Source: Promicromonospora sp. AC04
GTDB taxonomy: Bacteria; Actinomycetota; Actinomycetes; Actinomycetales; Cellulomonadaceae
Assembly (NCBI RefSeq): GCF_003058225.1
Contig: NZ_QBUG01000007.1
Span: forward strand, 62,001 to 126,000
Length of the DNA stretch: 64,000 nt
Reading direction: 5' to 3'
Part shown: one piece after another, positions 37,198 to 51,417 of the stretch
Position numbering within the stretch: position 1 is the first letter of the stretch
Layout: each line of letters begins with the position of its first letter
The notes under the pieces: model-generated
Told to the model about the DNA's origin: nothing
Database searches by the model: none
The model's input: only the letters and a program-made list of their open reading frames with translations
Position numbers and translations under genes: made by a program

Positions 37198-37222
37198 GCC
37201 GGGACACATTTTGTGTCCCGGC
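37198..37222. repeat. perfect 25-bp palindrome immediately upstream of tRNA-Leu
   Basis: GCCGGGACACA-TTT-TGTGTCCCGGC, 11-base perfect arms, ends two bases before the first base of the tRNA gene. It could form a hairpin in the tRNA precursor or be an operator in the region divergent to the ANTAR gene. Confidence 0.75.
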
Positions 37223-37224
37223 TG

Positions 37225-37308
37225 GCCGGGTTGGCGGAACAGGCAGACGCGGCGCTCTCAAAAAGCGCTGTCCGAAAGGACATGTGGGTTCGAGTCCCAC
37301 ACCCGGCA
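37225..37308 (+). tRNA. tRNA-Leu (anticodon CAA)
   Basis: This is an 84-base tRNA. Acceptor GCCGGGT (37225-37231) pairs with ACCCGGC (37301-37307). The anticodon stem GCGCT/AGCGC encloses the loop CTCAAAA with anticodon CAA, which reads UUG. The long variable arm TGTCCGAAAGGACA is characteristic of class II tRNA-Leu. The T-arm is GTGGG-TTCGAGT-CCCAC. The discriminator is A at 37308 and is followed by CC then G, so the 3' CCA is not fully encoded. It lies alone between the ANTAR gene and an SDR pseudogene. Confidence 0.95.
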
Positions 37309-37314
37309 CCGCAC

Positions 37315-37790
37315 TCACCTGACAGCGCCCAGGACCATCTCGTCGAACGCACGGTCCGGAAGCGTCCGGCCGAGCCTCAGCATGTGCTCCGCCATCGGGC
37401 CGACGGCGTAGCGGGTGTCCGGCAGGTCGGCCTCGATGGCCCGCCGGATGGCCTCCGCGACCACCTCGCCGCCCGAGCCCTCCTGGTCGGGACCGCTGCC
37501 GATCTCGACGCGGTTCGCCATCGTGTTCGCCATGTCCCGGTAGGCGCCGTCGCCGGAGAAGTCCCGAAGCTGCTCGGCGGAGGTGGCGCCGAACTCGGTC
37601 CTGATGATCCCCGGCTGGATGATCACGACGTTGATCCCGAACTGCCCGACCTCCATCCGGAGCCTGTCGGAGAGGGCCTCGAGCGCGTGCTTGGCCGCGA
37701 CGTACCAGGAGCCGAGCGGCAGCGCGATCTCGCCGGCGATCGAGGACGCCCGATCCCGGACGAGGCTCCGGTGACGAGGCATACCTTCAT
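37315..37790 (-). pseudogene. short-chain dehydrogenase/reductase, internally deleted and frameshifted
   Basis: From ATG 37790 the frame reads MKVCLVTGASSGIGR, the standard SDR N-terminus with the TGxxxGIG dinucleotide motif. At about 37750 this frame stops making sense. In another frame the sequence continues as SSIAGEIALPLGSWYVAAKH, which holds the catalytic Ser and YxxxK region of SDR enzymes, then ALEALSDRLRMEVGQFGINV and VIIQPGIIRTEFG. The normal distance between these parts is about 115-120 residues, so roughly 350 bases are missing and the frame is broken. The C-terminal frame to 37315 is intact, ending EMVLGAVR. It begins only six bases from the tRNA-Leu 3' end. Function is surely lost as a dehydrogenase. 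Confidence 0.82.
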
Positions 37791-37879
37791 CGATCACACC
37801 TTTCAGGCGCATGTCTTCGTGGACGGTCCGATCCCTCGCGCGGAGGGCTTCCGCCATCCTGCCAGGCACCGGACACCGG

Positions 37880-39586
37880 TCAGCGCCTCGCCAGCAGCGC
37901 CGGGCTCTCGTCGTAGCGCACGACCTCCAGCCCGAACTCCGCGAGGATCTCGGGCAGCAGCCGCACCACGTCGCGGTCCTTCTCGCGGTTCTCCTCGGAC
38001 AGCTCGGACCACGGCACGCCGATCATCGGGTGCACGCGGGCGTCGTCGTCCCGTACCGGGCCGCCGCGCCAGCCCTGCGCCACCCGGACGGACTCCCACA
38101 GCTCGTGCTCCGCCTCGGCGAGCTTGTCCAGCTCGGGGCCCTCGAACACCACCTCCGGTGCCCCGTCCCGGGGCGCGATCGTCGCGCCCATCCGCGCCAG
38201 GCGCTCGGGCAGCCCGACGACCCAGCCGCGGTTGGAGGCCCGCAGGTCCTCGGCGAGGTCCTCCCAGCGGACCATCGCGGGAAGCTCGCCCCATGCGACG
38301 CCGCGCTCCCGCTGGTTGCGCAGGTACACGTGGTGCACGGACCGGGCTATCCGCTCGTACATGTCGGCGTGCGCTCGGGCCTCCGCGCGCTCGACGTCGG
38401 CGAGCAGGTCGCGCATGGTCACGGTGCGCAGGCGGCCGTCCAGGTTGTCGAGCACCCGCGAGGCCTCGGTGCCGAACGCGCCCGTCAGGCCCGCCAGGCC
38501 GTCGAGCAGGAGCACCAGCGACCCGGGGCCGCCGTGCCACAGCTTCGTGGCCGTGAGCGCGACCCGCAGCGACACGCTCTCGTCGGCATCACACACGTAC
38601 ACGGTGTCGGGCACGGCGGCGCTCCCCGTGCCGAGCGCAGGCGCCGCTCGGAGCTCGATCTTCTCGGCCACCGGCGACCACCGGGCGCGCAGCTCCTCGA
38701 CGACCCGGCCGGCGTCGTCGGCCGCCAGGTCGACCACCAGCCGCACGCCGTCCCCGGCGAGCTCCCACTCCCGAGCCAGCCCCACCACGAGCGCCTTGGC
38801 GAACTCGCCCGAGCCGACCACCACCACGTGGGTCACTGCGGGGATCACCGCGGGAGTCGCCGCCGGGCCGCCCACGATCCGCCGGACCTCGCGCACCGCG
38901 AGCGCCTGCGCGGCGATGACGGAGAGCGTGAAGAAGTCGACACCCGGCTCGGCGCAGCTGAGGTGCCGCGCCTGGAGCGCCACGCCGAGGTCGGGGTCGC
39001 TGACGTGGGCGTACAGCCGGTCAGGCCCCCGGCCCGCGCGGCGGACGGCGCTCTCGGCCTCGGCGACGGTCAGCACGTTGGCGGTCGCGTCGGTGGTGTC
39101 GTCGCCGCACGCGTACAGGACGGTCGCGCCGGTGAGTCCGACGCCGGCCAGCCCGGCGGCGTCGGCGGTGCGCAGGACCCGGTGGCCGGCCGCCTCCAGC
39201 GCGGCGGTGACGGTGTCGGCGGCGTCGGTCTGCCCGACGACGATGGCGTGCCCTCGGGCGCGCCGGTCCCTGAACCGGCGGATCTCGCCGGTGAACAGGG
39301 CACGTGCCGCCTCGAACAGGGCGTAGACGGCGGTGCCCGGCGCGAGGAACCGCGCGACCTGGAGCTGCCAGGACAGCGGCCCGCCTCCGCTGGCCGGGTC
39401 GGCGCCCATCACGAAGAGCTGCAGGTCGTGGTAGACGACGTCGTACCAGGTGCGGCCCGGTACGTGCGTGGTGTCGAGCATGAGGCCCCACCAGCCGAGG
39501 CCGAGCGAGACCACCACGAGGGCGGCGAAGCCGAGGCGGGTCCAGGGGAAGGAGGCGCGGGACACGAGAAGGAACAATAGCGACAT
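37880..39586 (-). CDS. channel-like TrkA-N protein with C-terminal RyR domain
   Basis: This protein of about 568 residues has an N-terminal membrane part (two hydrophobic helices: WTRLGFAALVVVSLGLGWWG and about residues 70-95) separated by a pore-loop-like stretch YHDLQLFVMGAD. Two Rossmann-like RCK/TrkA-N segments follow, HAIVVGQTDAADTVTAALEA and THVVVVGSGEFAKALVVGLA. The C-terminal module, LAEAEHELWESVRVAQGW then HPMIGVPWSELSEENREKDR, matches the RyR domain, a small module first defined in ryanodine receptors. The domain combination suggests a ligand-gated ion channel or a soluble nucleotide sensor on the membrane. The start ATG 39586 is uncertain because the GGGGAG lies very close; a GTG 16 codons upstream is possible. 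It lies downstream of pyk after a terminator. Confidence 0.8.
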   Translation of the reverse strand: MSLLFLLVSRASFPWTRLGFAALVVVSLGLGWWGLMLDTTHVPGRTWYDVVYHDLQLFVMGADPASGGGPLSWQLQVARFLAPGTAVYALFEAARALFTGEIRRFRDRRARGHAIVVGQTDAADTVTAALEAAGHRVLRTADAAGLAGVGLTGATVLYACGDDTTDATANVLTVAEAESAVRRAGRGPDRLYAHVSDPDLGVALQARHLSCAEPGVDFFTLSVIAAQALAVREVRRIVGGPAATPAVIPAVTHVVVVGSGEFAKALVVGLAREWELAGDGVRLVVDLAADDAGRVVEELRARWSPVAEKIELRAAPALGTGSAAVPDTVYVCDADESVSLRVALTATKLWHGGPGSLVLLLDGLAGLTGAFGTEASRVLDNLDGRLRTVTMRDLLADVERAEARAHADMYERIARSVHHVYLRNQRERGVAWGELPAMVRWEDLAEDLRASNRGWVVGLPERLARMGATIAPRDGAPEVVFEGPELDKLAEAEHELWESVRVAQGWRGGPVRDDDARVHPMIGVPWSELSEENREKDRDVVRLLPEILAEFGLEVVRYDESPALLARR

Positions 39587-39630
39587 CTCCCCCGGCCGGA
39601 GGACACCCGGCGGGAAAGCGGACACGAGAA

Positions 39631-39661
39631 GGCCCGGACTCCCGCGGTGGGGGTCCGGGCC
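39631..39661 (-). terminator. terminator of pyk
   Basis: A 13-bp stem with one G-T pair (39631-39643 with 39649-39661) lies about 45 bases after the pyk stop codon and before the RyR gene. Confidence 0.7.
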
Positions 39662-39704
39662 CGTTCGATGTGGCCGTGCTGCCGGCCGCGAGCGGTCGTC
39701 AGCC

Positions 39705-41135
39705 CTAGCTGCGACCGTCCGTGTGCGAGCCGATGCGGTGCACCAGGATCGAGTTGGTGGTGCCCGGCACGCCGACCGGCGCACCCGAGACCACTACGAC
39801 CAGGTCGCCCTTGTCGGCCAGGCCCTCGGCCTGGAGGGTCAGGTCCACCTGGTCGACCATCGCGTCGACGTTGTCGACCTTCGGCACCAGGTACTCGGTG
39901 GTGCCCCAGGTCAGGGCGAGCGTGTTGGCGACGTCCTGCTCCGGGGTGAAGGCGAGCAGGGGGATCGACGAGCGCAGGCGGGACATCCGGCGCGCGGAGT
40001 CACCGGACTGCGTGAACGTGACGAGGTACTTGACCCCGAGCGTCTCGCCGATCTCGGCGGCGGCGCGCGTGATGGCGCCACCGCGGGTGTGCGGCGTGGA
40101 GCCGAGCGGCGCGATGCGCTCCCGGCCTGCCTCCTCCGTGGCCTCGATGATGCGGGCCATGGTCTCCACCGTGATGATCGGGTAGTCGCCCACCGACGTC
40201 TCACCGGACAGCATCACCGCGTCCGCACCGTCGAGCACCGCGTTGGCGCAGTCCGACGCCTCGGCGCGGGTCGGCGTGGGCGACGTCGTCATCGACTCGA
40301 GCACCTGCGTGGCGACGATGACCGGCTTGGCGTTGCGCCGCGCCATCTCGACGATGCGCTTCTGCACGAGCGGCACCTGCTCCAGCGGCATCTCGACCGC
40401 GAGGTCGCCGCGCGCCACCATGACGCCGTCGAACGCCGCGATGATCTCGCTGAGGTTCTCCACGGCCTGCGGCTTCTCGATCTTGGCGATGACGGGGACC
40501 GTGCGGCCCTCCTCCTCCATCACCCGGCGGACGTCCTCGTAGTCCTTGGCGGACCGCACGAAGGACAGCGCGATGAAGTCGGTGCCGAGGTTGAGCGCCC
40601 AGCGCAGGTCGGCCTCGTCCTTGTCGGACAGGGCCGGCACGGACACCGCGACGCCGGGCAGGTTGATGCCCTTGTTGTTCGAGACGGGGCCGGGGACCTC
40701 GACCTCGGTGACGACGCGCGGGCCGTCGACGGCGGTGACGCGCACGCGCACCTTGCCGTCGTCGATGAGCAACGGGTCACCGACCTGGGCGTCGTGCGCC
40801 AGCCCCTTGTGGGTGGTCGACACGATCTCCCGCGTACCGATGATGTCCTCGGTGGTGATGGTGAACGTGTCGCCCTTGTTCAGGAAGTGCTTCTCGTCCC
40901 CTGCGAACCGACCGAGCCGGATCTTGGGGCCCTGCAGGTCGACCAGTACGGCGACCGACTTTCCGGCCGCCTTGGCGGCCTCTCGTACGTTGCGGTAGAC
41001 CGCCGCATGCGCCTCCTGCTCGCCGTGGCTGCGGTTGATCCGCGCCACGTTCATGCCGGCGTCTACGAGTTCCCGGAGCTTCTCCGGGCTCTCTGTGGCG
41101 GGTCCGATGGTGCACACGATCTTGGCTCTGCGCAT
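39705..41135 (-). CDS. pyk: pyruvate kinase
   Basis: Pyruvate kinase converts phosphoenolpyruvate and ADP to pyruvate and ATP, the last glycolytic step. The 476-residue protein begins MRRAKIVCTIGPATESPEKL. Active-site parts are GMNVARINRSHG (Arg, Asn and Ser ligands kept; the usual Phe is Arg), VDLQGPKIRLGRF, the signature PVIAKIEKPQAVENLSEIIA with the catalytic Lys, and GVMVARGDLAVEMPLEQVPL. The C-terminal domain binds effectors (VVVVSGAPVGVPGTTN). ATG 41135 is preceded by GGAGAC. It lies downstream of gltBD, separated by a small palindrome, an order common in Micrococcales. Complete and typical. Confidence 0.96.
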   Translation of the reverse strand: MRRAKIVCTIGPATESPEKLRELVDAGMNVARINRSHGEQEAHAAVYRNVREAAKAAGKSVAVLVDLQGPKIRLGRFAGDEKHFLNKGDTFTITTEDIIGTREIVSTTHKGLAHDAQVGDPLLIDDGKVRVRVTAVDGPRVVTEVEVPGPVSNNKGINLPGVAVSVPALSDKDEADLRWALNLGTDFIALSFVRSAKDYEDVRRVMEEEGRTVPVIAKIEKPQAVENLSEIIAAFDGVMVARGDLAVEMPLEQVPLVQKRIVEMARRNAKPVIVATQVLESMTTSPTPTRAEASDCANAVLDGADAVMLSGETSVGDYPIITVETMARIIEATEEAGRERIAPLGSTPHTRGGAITRAAAEIGETLGVKYLVTFTQSGDSARRMSRLRSSIPLLAFTPEQDVANTLALTWGTTEYLVPKVDNVDAMVDQVDLTLQAEGLADKGDLVVVVSGAPVGVPGTTNSILVHRIGSHTDGRS

Positions 41136-41155
41136 GTCTCCAGCCTAGGCATGGT

Positions 41156-41171
41156 GGGCGCCGCGGCGCCC
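41156..41171 (-). terminator. GC palindrome after gltD
   Basis: A perfect 16-base palindrome, GGGCGCCG-CGGCGCCC, lies between the gltD stop (41207) and the pyk start (41135). It may act as terminator or as part of the pyk promoter region. Confidence 0.4.
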
Positions 41172-41206
41172 TGTGAGGGTGTACAACTCCCGGACGGGTT
41201 CTCCGG

Positions 41207-42677
41207 TCACGACCGCAGAGCGAGCGTGCGCGGACCCACCGGGGCGGGCAGCTCGGTGCTGCCCTGCAGGTAGGTGTCGGCCGCGGCGGCCGCGGCGCGG
41301 CCCTCCGCGATGGCCCACACGATGAGGGACTGTCCGCGACCGGCGTCACCGGCGACGAACACGCCCGGCAGGCTCGCAGCGTAGTCCTCGCCGCGGGCGA
41401 CCAGACCACGCTCCGTGATCTCGATGCCGGTCTGCTCCTCGAGCACCCCGGTCTCGGGGCCGGTGAACCCCATGGCCACGAGGACGAGGTCCGCGGGGAT
41501 CTCGCGTTCGGTACCCGGGGTGGCCGCGCGGCGGCCGTCGGGCAGGTACTGGGTCTCGGCGACCTTGAGCGCCCGGACGGCGCCGTCGGCGTCCGCCACG
41601 AACTCCACCGTCGAGGCGAGGTAGGTGCGTTCGCCGCCCTCCTCGTGCGAGGTCGAGACCTCGTACAGGATCGGGTCGGTCGGCCACGGCTGGTTCGCCG
41701 CGCGCTCGACCGGCGGCTTCTTGCCGATCGCGAGCGTGGTGACGCTCGCGGCGCCCTGGCGCAGCGCGGTGCCGAGGCAGTCCGAGCCGGTGTCGCCGCC
41801 GCCGATGATGATCACGTGCTTGCCGGCCGCCGTCGGCGCGCCCTCGGGCAGGACGTCCGGCGTGCCGGCCTCGACCGCCTTGTTGGCGGGCGTGAGGTAG
41901 TCCATCGCGAAGTGGATGCCGGCCAGGTCCCGCCCGGGCAGGGGCAGGTCGCGCGGCACGGTGGCGCCGGTGGCGACCACCACGGCGTCGAACCGGCGGC
42001 GCAGCGCGTCCCAGCTGATGTCCTCGCCGATCGTGACGCCCGCGCGGAAGCGGGTGCCCTCGGCCTCCATCTGCGCCAGGCGGCGGTCGATGTGCAGCTT
42101 CTCGAGCTTGAAGTCCGGGATGCCGTAGCGCAGCAGGCCGCCGATGGCGGTGTCCCGCTCGTAGACGACGACAGTGTGGCCGGCGCGCGTGAGCTGCTGC
42201 GCGGCGGCGAGACCCGCCGGGCCCGAGCCGACGACGGCGACCGTCGAGCCCGTGAGCCGCTCCGGCACGTGCGGCGTGACCAGGCCACGGGCGAACGCCT
42301 CGTCGATGATCGAGACCTCGACGTTCTTGATCGTCACGGCGGGCTGGTTGATGCTCAGCACGCAGGACGACTCGCACGGCGCCGGGCACACGCGCCCGGT
42401 GAACTCCGGGAAGTTGTTCGTGGCGTGCAGGCGGTCGATCGCGTCGCCCCACTGGCCGCGCCACACCAGGTCGTTCCAGTCCGGGATCAGGTTGCCCAGC
42501 GGGCAGCCCTGGTGGCAGAACGGCACGCCGCAGTCCATGCAGCGGCCGGCCTGCTCCTTGAGGAACGCCTGACCCTCCTCGCGGTGCGCGTGCGTGTCCT
42601 TCCAGTCACGCAGCCGCACCTCGACGGGCCGGTTCGGCGGGAGCTCCCGCTCCCGGACTTTCAGAAATCCTCGGGGG

Positions 42678-42685
<8 letters not shown>
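41207..42685 (-). CDS. gltD: glutamate synthase small (beta) subunit
   Basis: GltD oxidises NADPH and passes electrons through FAD and Fe-S clusters to GltB, which makes glutamate from glutamine and 2-oxoglutarate. The 492-residue protein has an N-terminal cluster domain with [20 protein letters not shown] and [14 protein letters not shown]. The FAD motif is [20 protein letters not shown], the NADPH motif [20 protein letters not shown], and the C-terminal FAD segment [23 protein letters not shown] 42685 overlaps the end of gltB by eight bases, so the subunits are co-translated. All motifs are complete. Confidence 0.97.
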
Positions 42686-47249
<4,564 letters not shown>

Positions 47250-47302
47250 GGGTCCTCACAGGCACTCGGCCGTAGCCGAGCGCAGTTCCTTGCGGTGGTC
47301 CG

Positions 47303-47341
47303 GGACGACGGCGGCCCGGTCGGTCAGGGGGCTCGTCGTCC
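47303..47341 (-). terminator. possible terminator of the trp-lgt run
   Basis: Eight-base arms GGACGACG (47303-47310) and CGTCGTCC (47334-47341) with a 23-base loop lie between the lgt stop and the gltB start. Support is weak. Confidence 0.3.
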
Positions 47342-47364
47342 GGTGGTCCCGGCGGGCTTGCCCC

Positions 47365-48414
47365 TCAGGTGCGCGCGGAGGTGTCCGAGTCGGACTCCTC
47401 CGCTGCTGCTGTCTTCACTTCCTCCGGCTCGGCTGCTGCCTTGCCGGTCCCTTCGATTCCTGGGTCAGGCTCCGGTTCGGCCGCAGGGGCCGCCGGTTCG
47501 TCGTCCTCCGGCCGCAGCCGTACCGACTCTTCCCTGGTGGGGAACCTTCGAGCAAGCACGATCGAGACCACCAGGGCCGCCAGGCCCAGGAGGATCGAGG
47601 TCCAGACGTTGAGGCGAAGCCCCAGCACCAGCTCTGCATCGTCGATGCGGAGCATCTCGATCCAGACCCGTCCGAGAGTGTAGAGCAGGACGTACGCCCA
47701 GAATACCCGCCCATGACCCAACTTGAACCGGCGGTCGAGAAACAGCAGAACTCCGGCCATCACGAGGTTCCACAGGAGCTCGTACAGGAAGGTCGGGTGG
47801 AAGAGGGTGCCCTCCGGGTACGCCACACCGGTGGCCGGGTTCGCCACCAGGTACTCGGCGTCGATGTGCAGGCCCCAGGGCAGCTCCGTGGGGCCCCCGT
47901 ACAGCTCCTGGTTGAACCAGTTGCCGAGCCGGCCGACGGCCTGCGCGACGAGGAGGCCGGGCGCCACGGCGTCGGCGAAGGAAGAGAGCCTGACGCCCTG
48001 CCTGCGGCAGCCGATCCAGGCGCCGACGGCGCCGAACGCCACCGCGCCCCAGATGCCCAGGCCGCCCTCCCAGACGTAGAGCGCCGAGACGGGGTCGCCC
48101 CCGCCCGAGAAGTTGTCGCCGAAGTACCGGTCGGGCGACGAGAGCACGTGATAGATCCGGCCGCCGACGATGCCGAACGGCACCGCCCAGAACGTGATCT
48201 CGAGGACGTCGTCGGGGTCGCCGCCGCGCGCCTTCCACCGCCTGGCGGTCATCCAGACGGCGATCACGATGCCCGCGAGGATCGCCAGCGCGTAGGCGCG
48301 CAGCGGGAAGATCCCGAGGTACCAGGTGTGCTGGGACGGGCTGGGGATCTCGGTGGCCAGGGCAGCAGGCAGCAACGCAGGCAGAGATGCCGGCAGTGCG
48401 GTCAGCAGCGTCAC
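47365..48414 (-). CDS. lgt: prolipoprotein diacylglyceryl transferase
   Basis: Lgt transfers diacylglycerol from phosphatidylglycerol to the lipobox Cys of prolipoproteins in the cytoplasmic membrane; two of its likely substrates are encoded in this window. The 349-residue protein has seven membrane helices starting at TWYLGIFPLRAYALAILAGI. The family signature is AVGRLGNWFNQELYGGPTEL, with HPTFLYELLWNLVMAGVLLF and LYTLGRVWIEMLRID following. A charged Glu/Pro/Ala-rich cytosolic tail of about 65 residues follows the last helix and is typical of actinobacterial Lgt. GTG 48414 overlaps the trpA stop (GTGA), making lgt the last gene of the trp run. Confidence 0.95.
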   Translation of the reverse strand: MTLLTALPASLPALLPAALATEIPSPSQHTWYLGIFPLRAYALAILAGIVIAVWMTARRWKARGGDPDDVLEITFWAVPFGIVGGRIYHVLSSPDRYFGDNFSGGGDPVSALYVWEGGLGIWGAVAFGAVGAWIGCRRQGVRLSSFADAVAPGLLVAQAVGRLGNWFNQELYGGPTELPWGLHIDAEYLVANPATGVAYPEGTLFHPTFLYELLWNLVMAGVLLFLDRRFKLGHGRVFWAYVLLYTLGRVWIEMLRIDDAELVLGLRLNVWTSILLGLAALVVSIVLARRFPTREESVRLRPEDDEPAAPAAEPEPDPGIEGTGKAAAEPEEVKTAAAEESDSDTSART

Positions 48415-49319
48415 GGGGCCTCTCCGGGTGCGTCGGTCGCGCCGACGGGTGTGTCGGCGGGCGCGGTAGCGCGCGCCGACCGTACCCCGGCGGCGAGGTC
48501 CTCCGTCACCTCGGCCAGATTCGTGAGACGGACCGCCCACTCGGCATCGCTGAGCGGGCCGTCCGAGAGGAGCGGCCGCACCAGCGCCGAGCCGACGATG
48601 ACGCCGTCGGCGAAGCGCCCTACCTCGGCGGCCTGCGCGCCGGTGGAGACGCCAAGGCCCACGCAGACGTTCGTCGCGCCGGCGGCGCGCGTGTCGGCGA
48701 CGAGCTGCTCGGCGCGCGAGCCCACCTGGGTCCGCTCCCCCGTCACGCCCATGAGCGACGCCGCGTACACGAACCCGCGCGTCTGCCGCACGGTGAGCCG
48801 CAGCCGGTCCACGGTCGAGCTCGGGGCCACGAGGAACACGCGGTCCAGCCCGTGGGCCTCGCTCGCCGCTATCCAGTCGGCGCCCTCGTCCGGGATGAGG
48901 TCAGGCGTGATCAGCCCGGCACCGCCCGCGGCGGCCAGGTCGCGCGCGAACGCGTCCGGCCCGTACTTGAGCACCGGGTTCCAGTAGGTCATGACCAGGA
49001 CGGGGACGTGCGGCGCGTAGTTGGTCAGCTCCCGCAGCACGCGGAACACGTCCCGCACACGGGCGCCTGCGTCCAGCGCGCCCTGCGCCGCGGCCTGGAT
49101 CACCGGGCCGTCCAGGACGGGGTCGGTGTACGGGATGCCGAGCTCGATGATGTCCGCACCGTGGTCGACGAGCGTCTTCAGCGCCTCGATCGACCGGTCC
49201 ACCGTCGGGAAGCCGACGGGCAGGTAGCCCACCAGCGCAGGCCGGTTCTCCTGCTCGCGCAGGCGGGCGATCAGGTCGCCCGAGTGCCGGCCGGTCGCCG
49301 GCTCCGCCACTGTGCTCAT
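48411..49319 (-). CDS. trpA: tryptophan synthase alpha subunit
   Basis: TrpA cleaves indole-3-glycerol phosphate and passes indole through a tunnel to TrpB. The 302-residue TIM-barrel protein has catalytic Glu and Asp in [20 protein letters not shown], the family phrase [19 protein letters not shown], and phosphate-binding [20 protein letters not shown] then VGSALV. ATG 49319 overlaps the trpB stop (ATGA) and its own stop overlaps lgt. The C-terminus has about 20 extra Ala/Thr-rich residues. Complete. Confidence 0.97.
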   Translation of the reverse strand: MSTVAEPATGRHSGDLIARLREQENRPALVGYLPVGFPTVDRSIEALKTLVDHGADIIELGIPYTDPVLDGPVIQAAAQGALDAGARVRDVFRVLRELTNYAPHVPVLVMTYWNPVLKYGPDAFARDLAAAGGAGLITPDLIPDEGADWIAASEAHGLDRVFLVAPSSTVDRLRLTVRQTRGFVYAASLMGVTGERTQVGSRAEQLVADTRAAGATNVCVGLGVSTGAQAAEVGRFADGVIVGSALVRPLLSDGPLSDAEWAVRLTNLAEVTEDLAAGVRSARATAPADTPVGATDAPGEAP

Positions 49320-50590
49320 CCCCGGCCCTCCTGCCGCTCGAGCTCTTCCGACGCCACACCCTCGTCGAGCAGGCCGAACCAGCGGGCCGCCGTCGCCACG
49401 TCCTTGTCGCCGCGGCCGGAGAGGTTCACGAGGATCAGGAGCGGCTCGCCGTCGGGTCCCGTGCGCCCCTGGGCCGCCGCGGCCTTGCCGATGCGCATCG
49501 CGCCCGCGAGGGCGTGCGCCGACTCGATGGCCGGGATGATGCCCTCGGTGCGGCACAGCAGGCGGAACGCCTCCATGGCCTCGTCGTCGGTGACGGGCTC
49601 GTAAGTGGCCCGGCCCAGGTCGTGCAGCCAGGCGTGCGCGGGGCCGACGCTCGGGTAGTCCAGGCCCGCCGACACCGAGTGGCTGGGCAGGGTCTGGCCG
49701 TCGTCGTCCTGGAGCAGGTAGGACTTGGCGCCGTGCAGCACGCCCAGCGCGCCGCCGCTGAACCGGGCCGCGTGCCGGCCCGACTCGATGCCCTCGCCGC
49801 CGGCCTCGAAGCCGCGCAGCTCGACGTCCTTGTCGTCGAGGAACGCGTTGAAGATGCCCAGCGCGTTGGAACCGCCGCCCACGCAGGCCGCGACGACGTC
49901 GGGCAGGCGGCCGGTGCGCTCCAGGAGCTGCCCGCGCGCCTCCTCGCCGATGATGCGGTGGAACTGGCGCACCATCTCGGGGAACGGGTGCGGGCCCGTC
50001 ACGGTGCCCAGCAGGTAGTGCGTGGTCTCGACGTTCGCGACCCAGTCGCGCAGCGCCTCGTTGATCGCGTCCTTGAGGGTGCGCGAGCCGATCTTCACCG
50101 GCACGACCTCGGCGCCGAGCAGGCGCATCCGCGCCACGTTCAGCGCCTGCCGCCGGGTGTCCTCCTCGCCCATGTAGACCACGCACTCGAGGTCCATCAG
50201 GGCTGCCGCGGTGGCGGTGGCGACGCCGTGCTGGCCCGCCCCCGTCTCCGCGATGAGGCGCTTCTTGCCCATGCGCTTGACCAGCAGGGCCTGCCCGAGC
50301 ACGTTGTTGATCTTGTGCGAGCCGGTGTGGTTGAGGTCCTCGCGCTTGAGGAACACGCGCGCGTCGCCCGCGTGCACGGCGAACCGCGGCACCTCGGTCA
50401 GCGGGCTCGGCCGGCCGGTGTACTCCCGGTGCAGGCGCTGCAGCTCCGCCGCGAACTCGGGGTCGTCGGCCGCCTTGCGGAACTCGGTGTCGAGCTCCTC
50501 GAGCGCGGCGATGAGCGCCTCGGGCACGAAGCGCCCGCCGTACTGGCCGAAGTACGGGCCGGAGACGTCGGCAAGCTTCACATCGGTCAC
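49316..50590 (-). CDS. trpB: tryptophan synthase beta subunit
   Basis: TrpB condenses indole with serine on pyridoxal phosphate. The 424-residue protein begins with GTG 50590 ([20 protein letters not shown]). The PLP lysine is in [20 protein letters not shown], and [20 protein letters not shown] and the phosphate loop [13 protein letters not shown] are intact; [14 protein letters not shown] ends the core. A second GTG four codons in, behind GAGG, is an alternative start. It lies 11 bases after trpC and overlaps trpA by four. Confidence 0.97.
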   Translation of the reverse strand: MTDVKLADVSGPYFGQYGGRFVPEALIAALEELDTEFRKAADDPEFAAELQRLHREYTGRPSPLTEVPRFAVHAGDARVFLKREDLNHTGSHKINNVLGQALLVKRMGKKRLIAETGAGQHGVATATAAALMDLECVVYMGEEDTRRQALNVARMRLLGAEVVPVKIGSRTLKDAINEALRDWVANVETTHYLLGTVTGPHPFPEMVRQFHRIIGEEARGQLLERTGRLPDVVAACVGGGSNALGIFNAFLDDKDVELRGFEAGGEGIESGRHAARFSGGALGVLHGAKSYLLQDDDGQTLPSHSVSAGLDYPSVGPAHAWLHDLGRATYEPVTDDEAMEAFRLLCRTEGIIPAIESAHALAGAMRIGKAAAAQGRTGPDGEPLLILVNLSGRGDKDVATAARWFGLLDEGVASEELERQEGRG

Positions 50591-50601
50591 CTCGGATCCC
50601 T

Positions 50602-51417
50602 TCAGGCCGGACGGACGGACCGCAGCGACGGGTGCGAGCCCGCGGCGACGAGGTCGGCCACCGAGGCGCGCGGGGCGCCGTCGGTCACGAGCGCCTCGCC
50701 CACCAGGACGCCGTCCGCCCCGGCGCGGGCCATCTCCATCACGTCGTGCGGGCCGCGGATGCCGGACTCGGCGATCTTGATCACGTCGTCCGGGATGTAC
50801 TCGGCGAGGCTGCGGAACAGGCCGCGGTCCAGCTCGAGGGTCTTGAGGTTGCGGGCGTTGACGCCCACGACGCGCGCCCCAGCGTCGACCGCCCGGCGGA
50901 CCTCCTCCAGGTTGTGCGCCTCCACCAGGGCGGTCATGCCGAGCGAGTGCACGCGCTCCACGAGCGACTCGAGCACCGTCTGCTCCAGGGCGGCCACGAT
51001 GATCAGCACCAGGTCGGCCCCGTGCGCACGCGCCTCCCACACCTGGTACGGCGTCACCACGAAGTCCTTGCGCAGCACGGGGACGTCCACCCGGCCGCGC
51101 ACCGCGTCCAGGTCGGCCAGCGAGCCGTTGAACCGGCGCTGCTCGGTGAGCACCGAGATCGCGGACGCGCCGCCGGTCTCGTACTCGACGGCGAGCGCAG
51201 CCGGGTCGTCGATCTGCGCGAGCGACCCCTTGCTCGGGCTCGAGCGCTTCACCTCGGCGATCACCGACACGGCGTCCGCCTGCTTGAGGCGGCCGAGGCA
51301 CTCGAGGGCCCCGGGCACCGCGGTGGCGCGCTCCTTGAGCGCGTCGAGAGGCACGCGTGCCTCACGCTCCGCGAGGTCCTCACGAACCCCCGCGACGATG
51401 TCCTCCAGGACCGACAT
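50602..51417 (-). CDS. trpC: indole-3-glycerol phosphate synthase
   Basis: TrpC closes the indole ring of the tryptophan pathway. The 271-residue TIM barrel starts [20 protein letters not shown] at ATG 51417, with GGGGAGG eight bases upstream. Signature parts are [20 protein letters not shown] (catalytic Glu and Lys), [20 protein letters not shown] (catalytic Lys), [15 protein letters not shown] and [13 protein letters not shown]. It is a monofunctional enzyme; no TrpF fusion. It has its own candidate promoter with a palindrome across the -35, suggesting an internal start for trpCBA. Complete. Confidence 0.97.
   Translation of the reverse strand: MSVLEDIVAGVREDLAEREARVPLDALKERATAVPGALECLGRLKQADAVSVIAEVKRSSPSKGSLAQIDDPAALAVEYETGGASAISVLTEQRRFNGSLADLDAVRGRVDVPVLRKDFVVTPYQVWEARAHGADLVLIIVAALEQTVLESLVERVHSLGMTALVEAHNLEEVRRAVDAGARVVGVNARNLKTLELDRGLFRSLAEYIPDDVIKIAESGIRGPHDVMEMARAGADGVLVGEALVTDGAPRASVADLVAAGSHPSLRSVRPA

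Noticed and set aside
37791-37869. Upstream extension of the SDR remnant (MAEALRARDRTVHEDM) as part of a real gene
   Set aside because: It is in the wrong frame for the true SDR N-terminus at 37790 and matches no family I recognise; probably chance coding.
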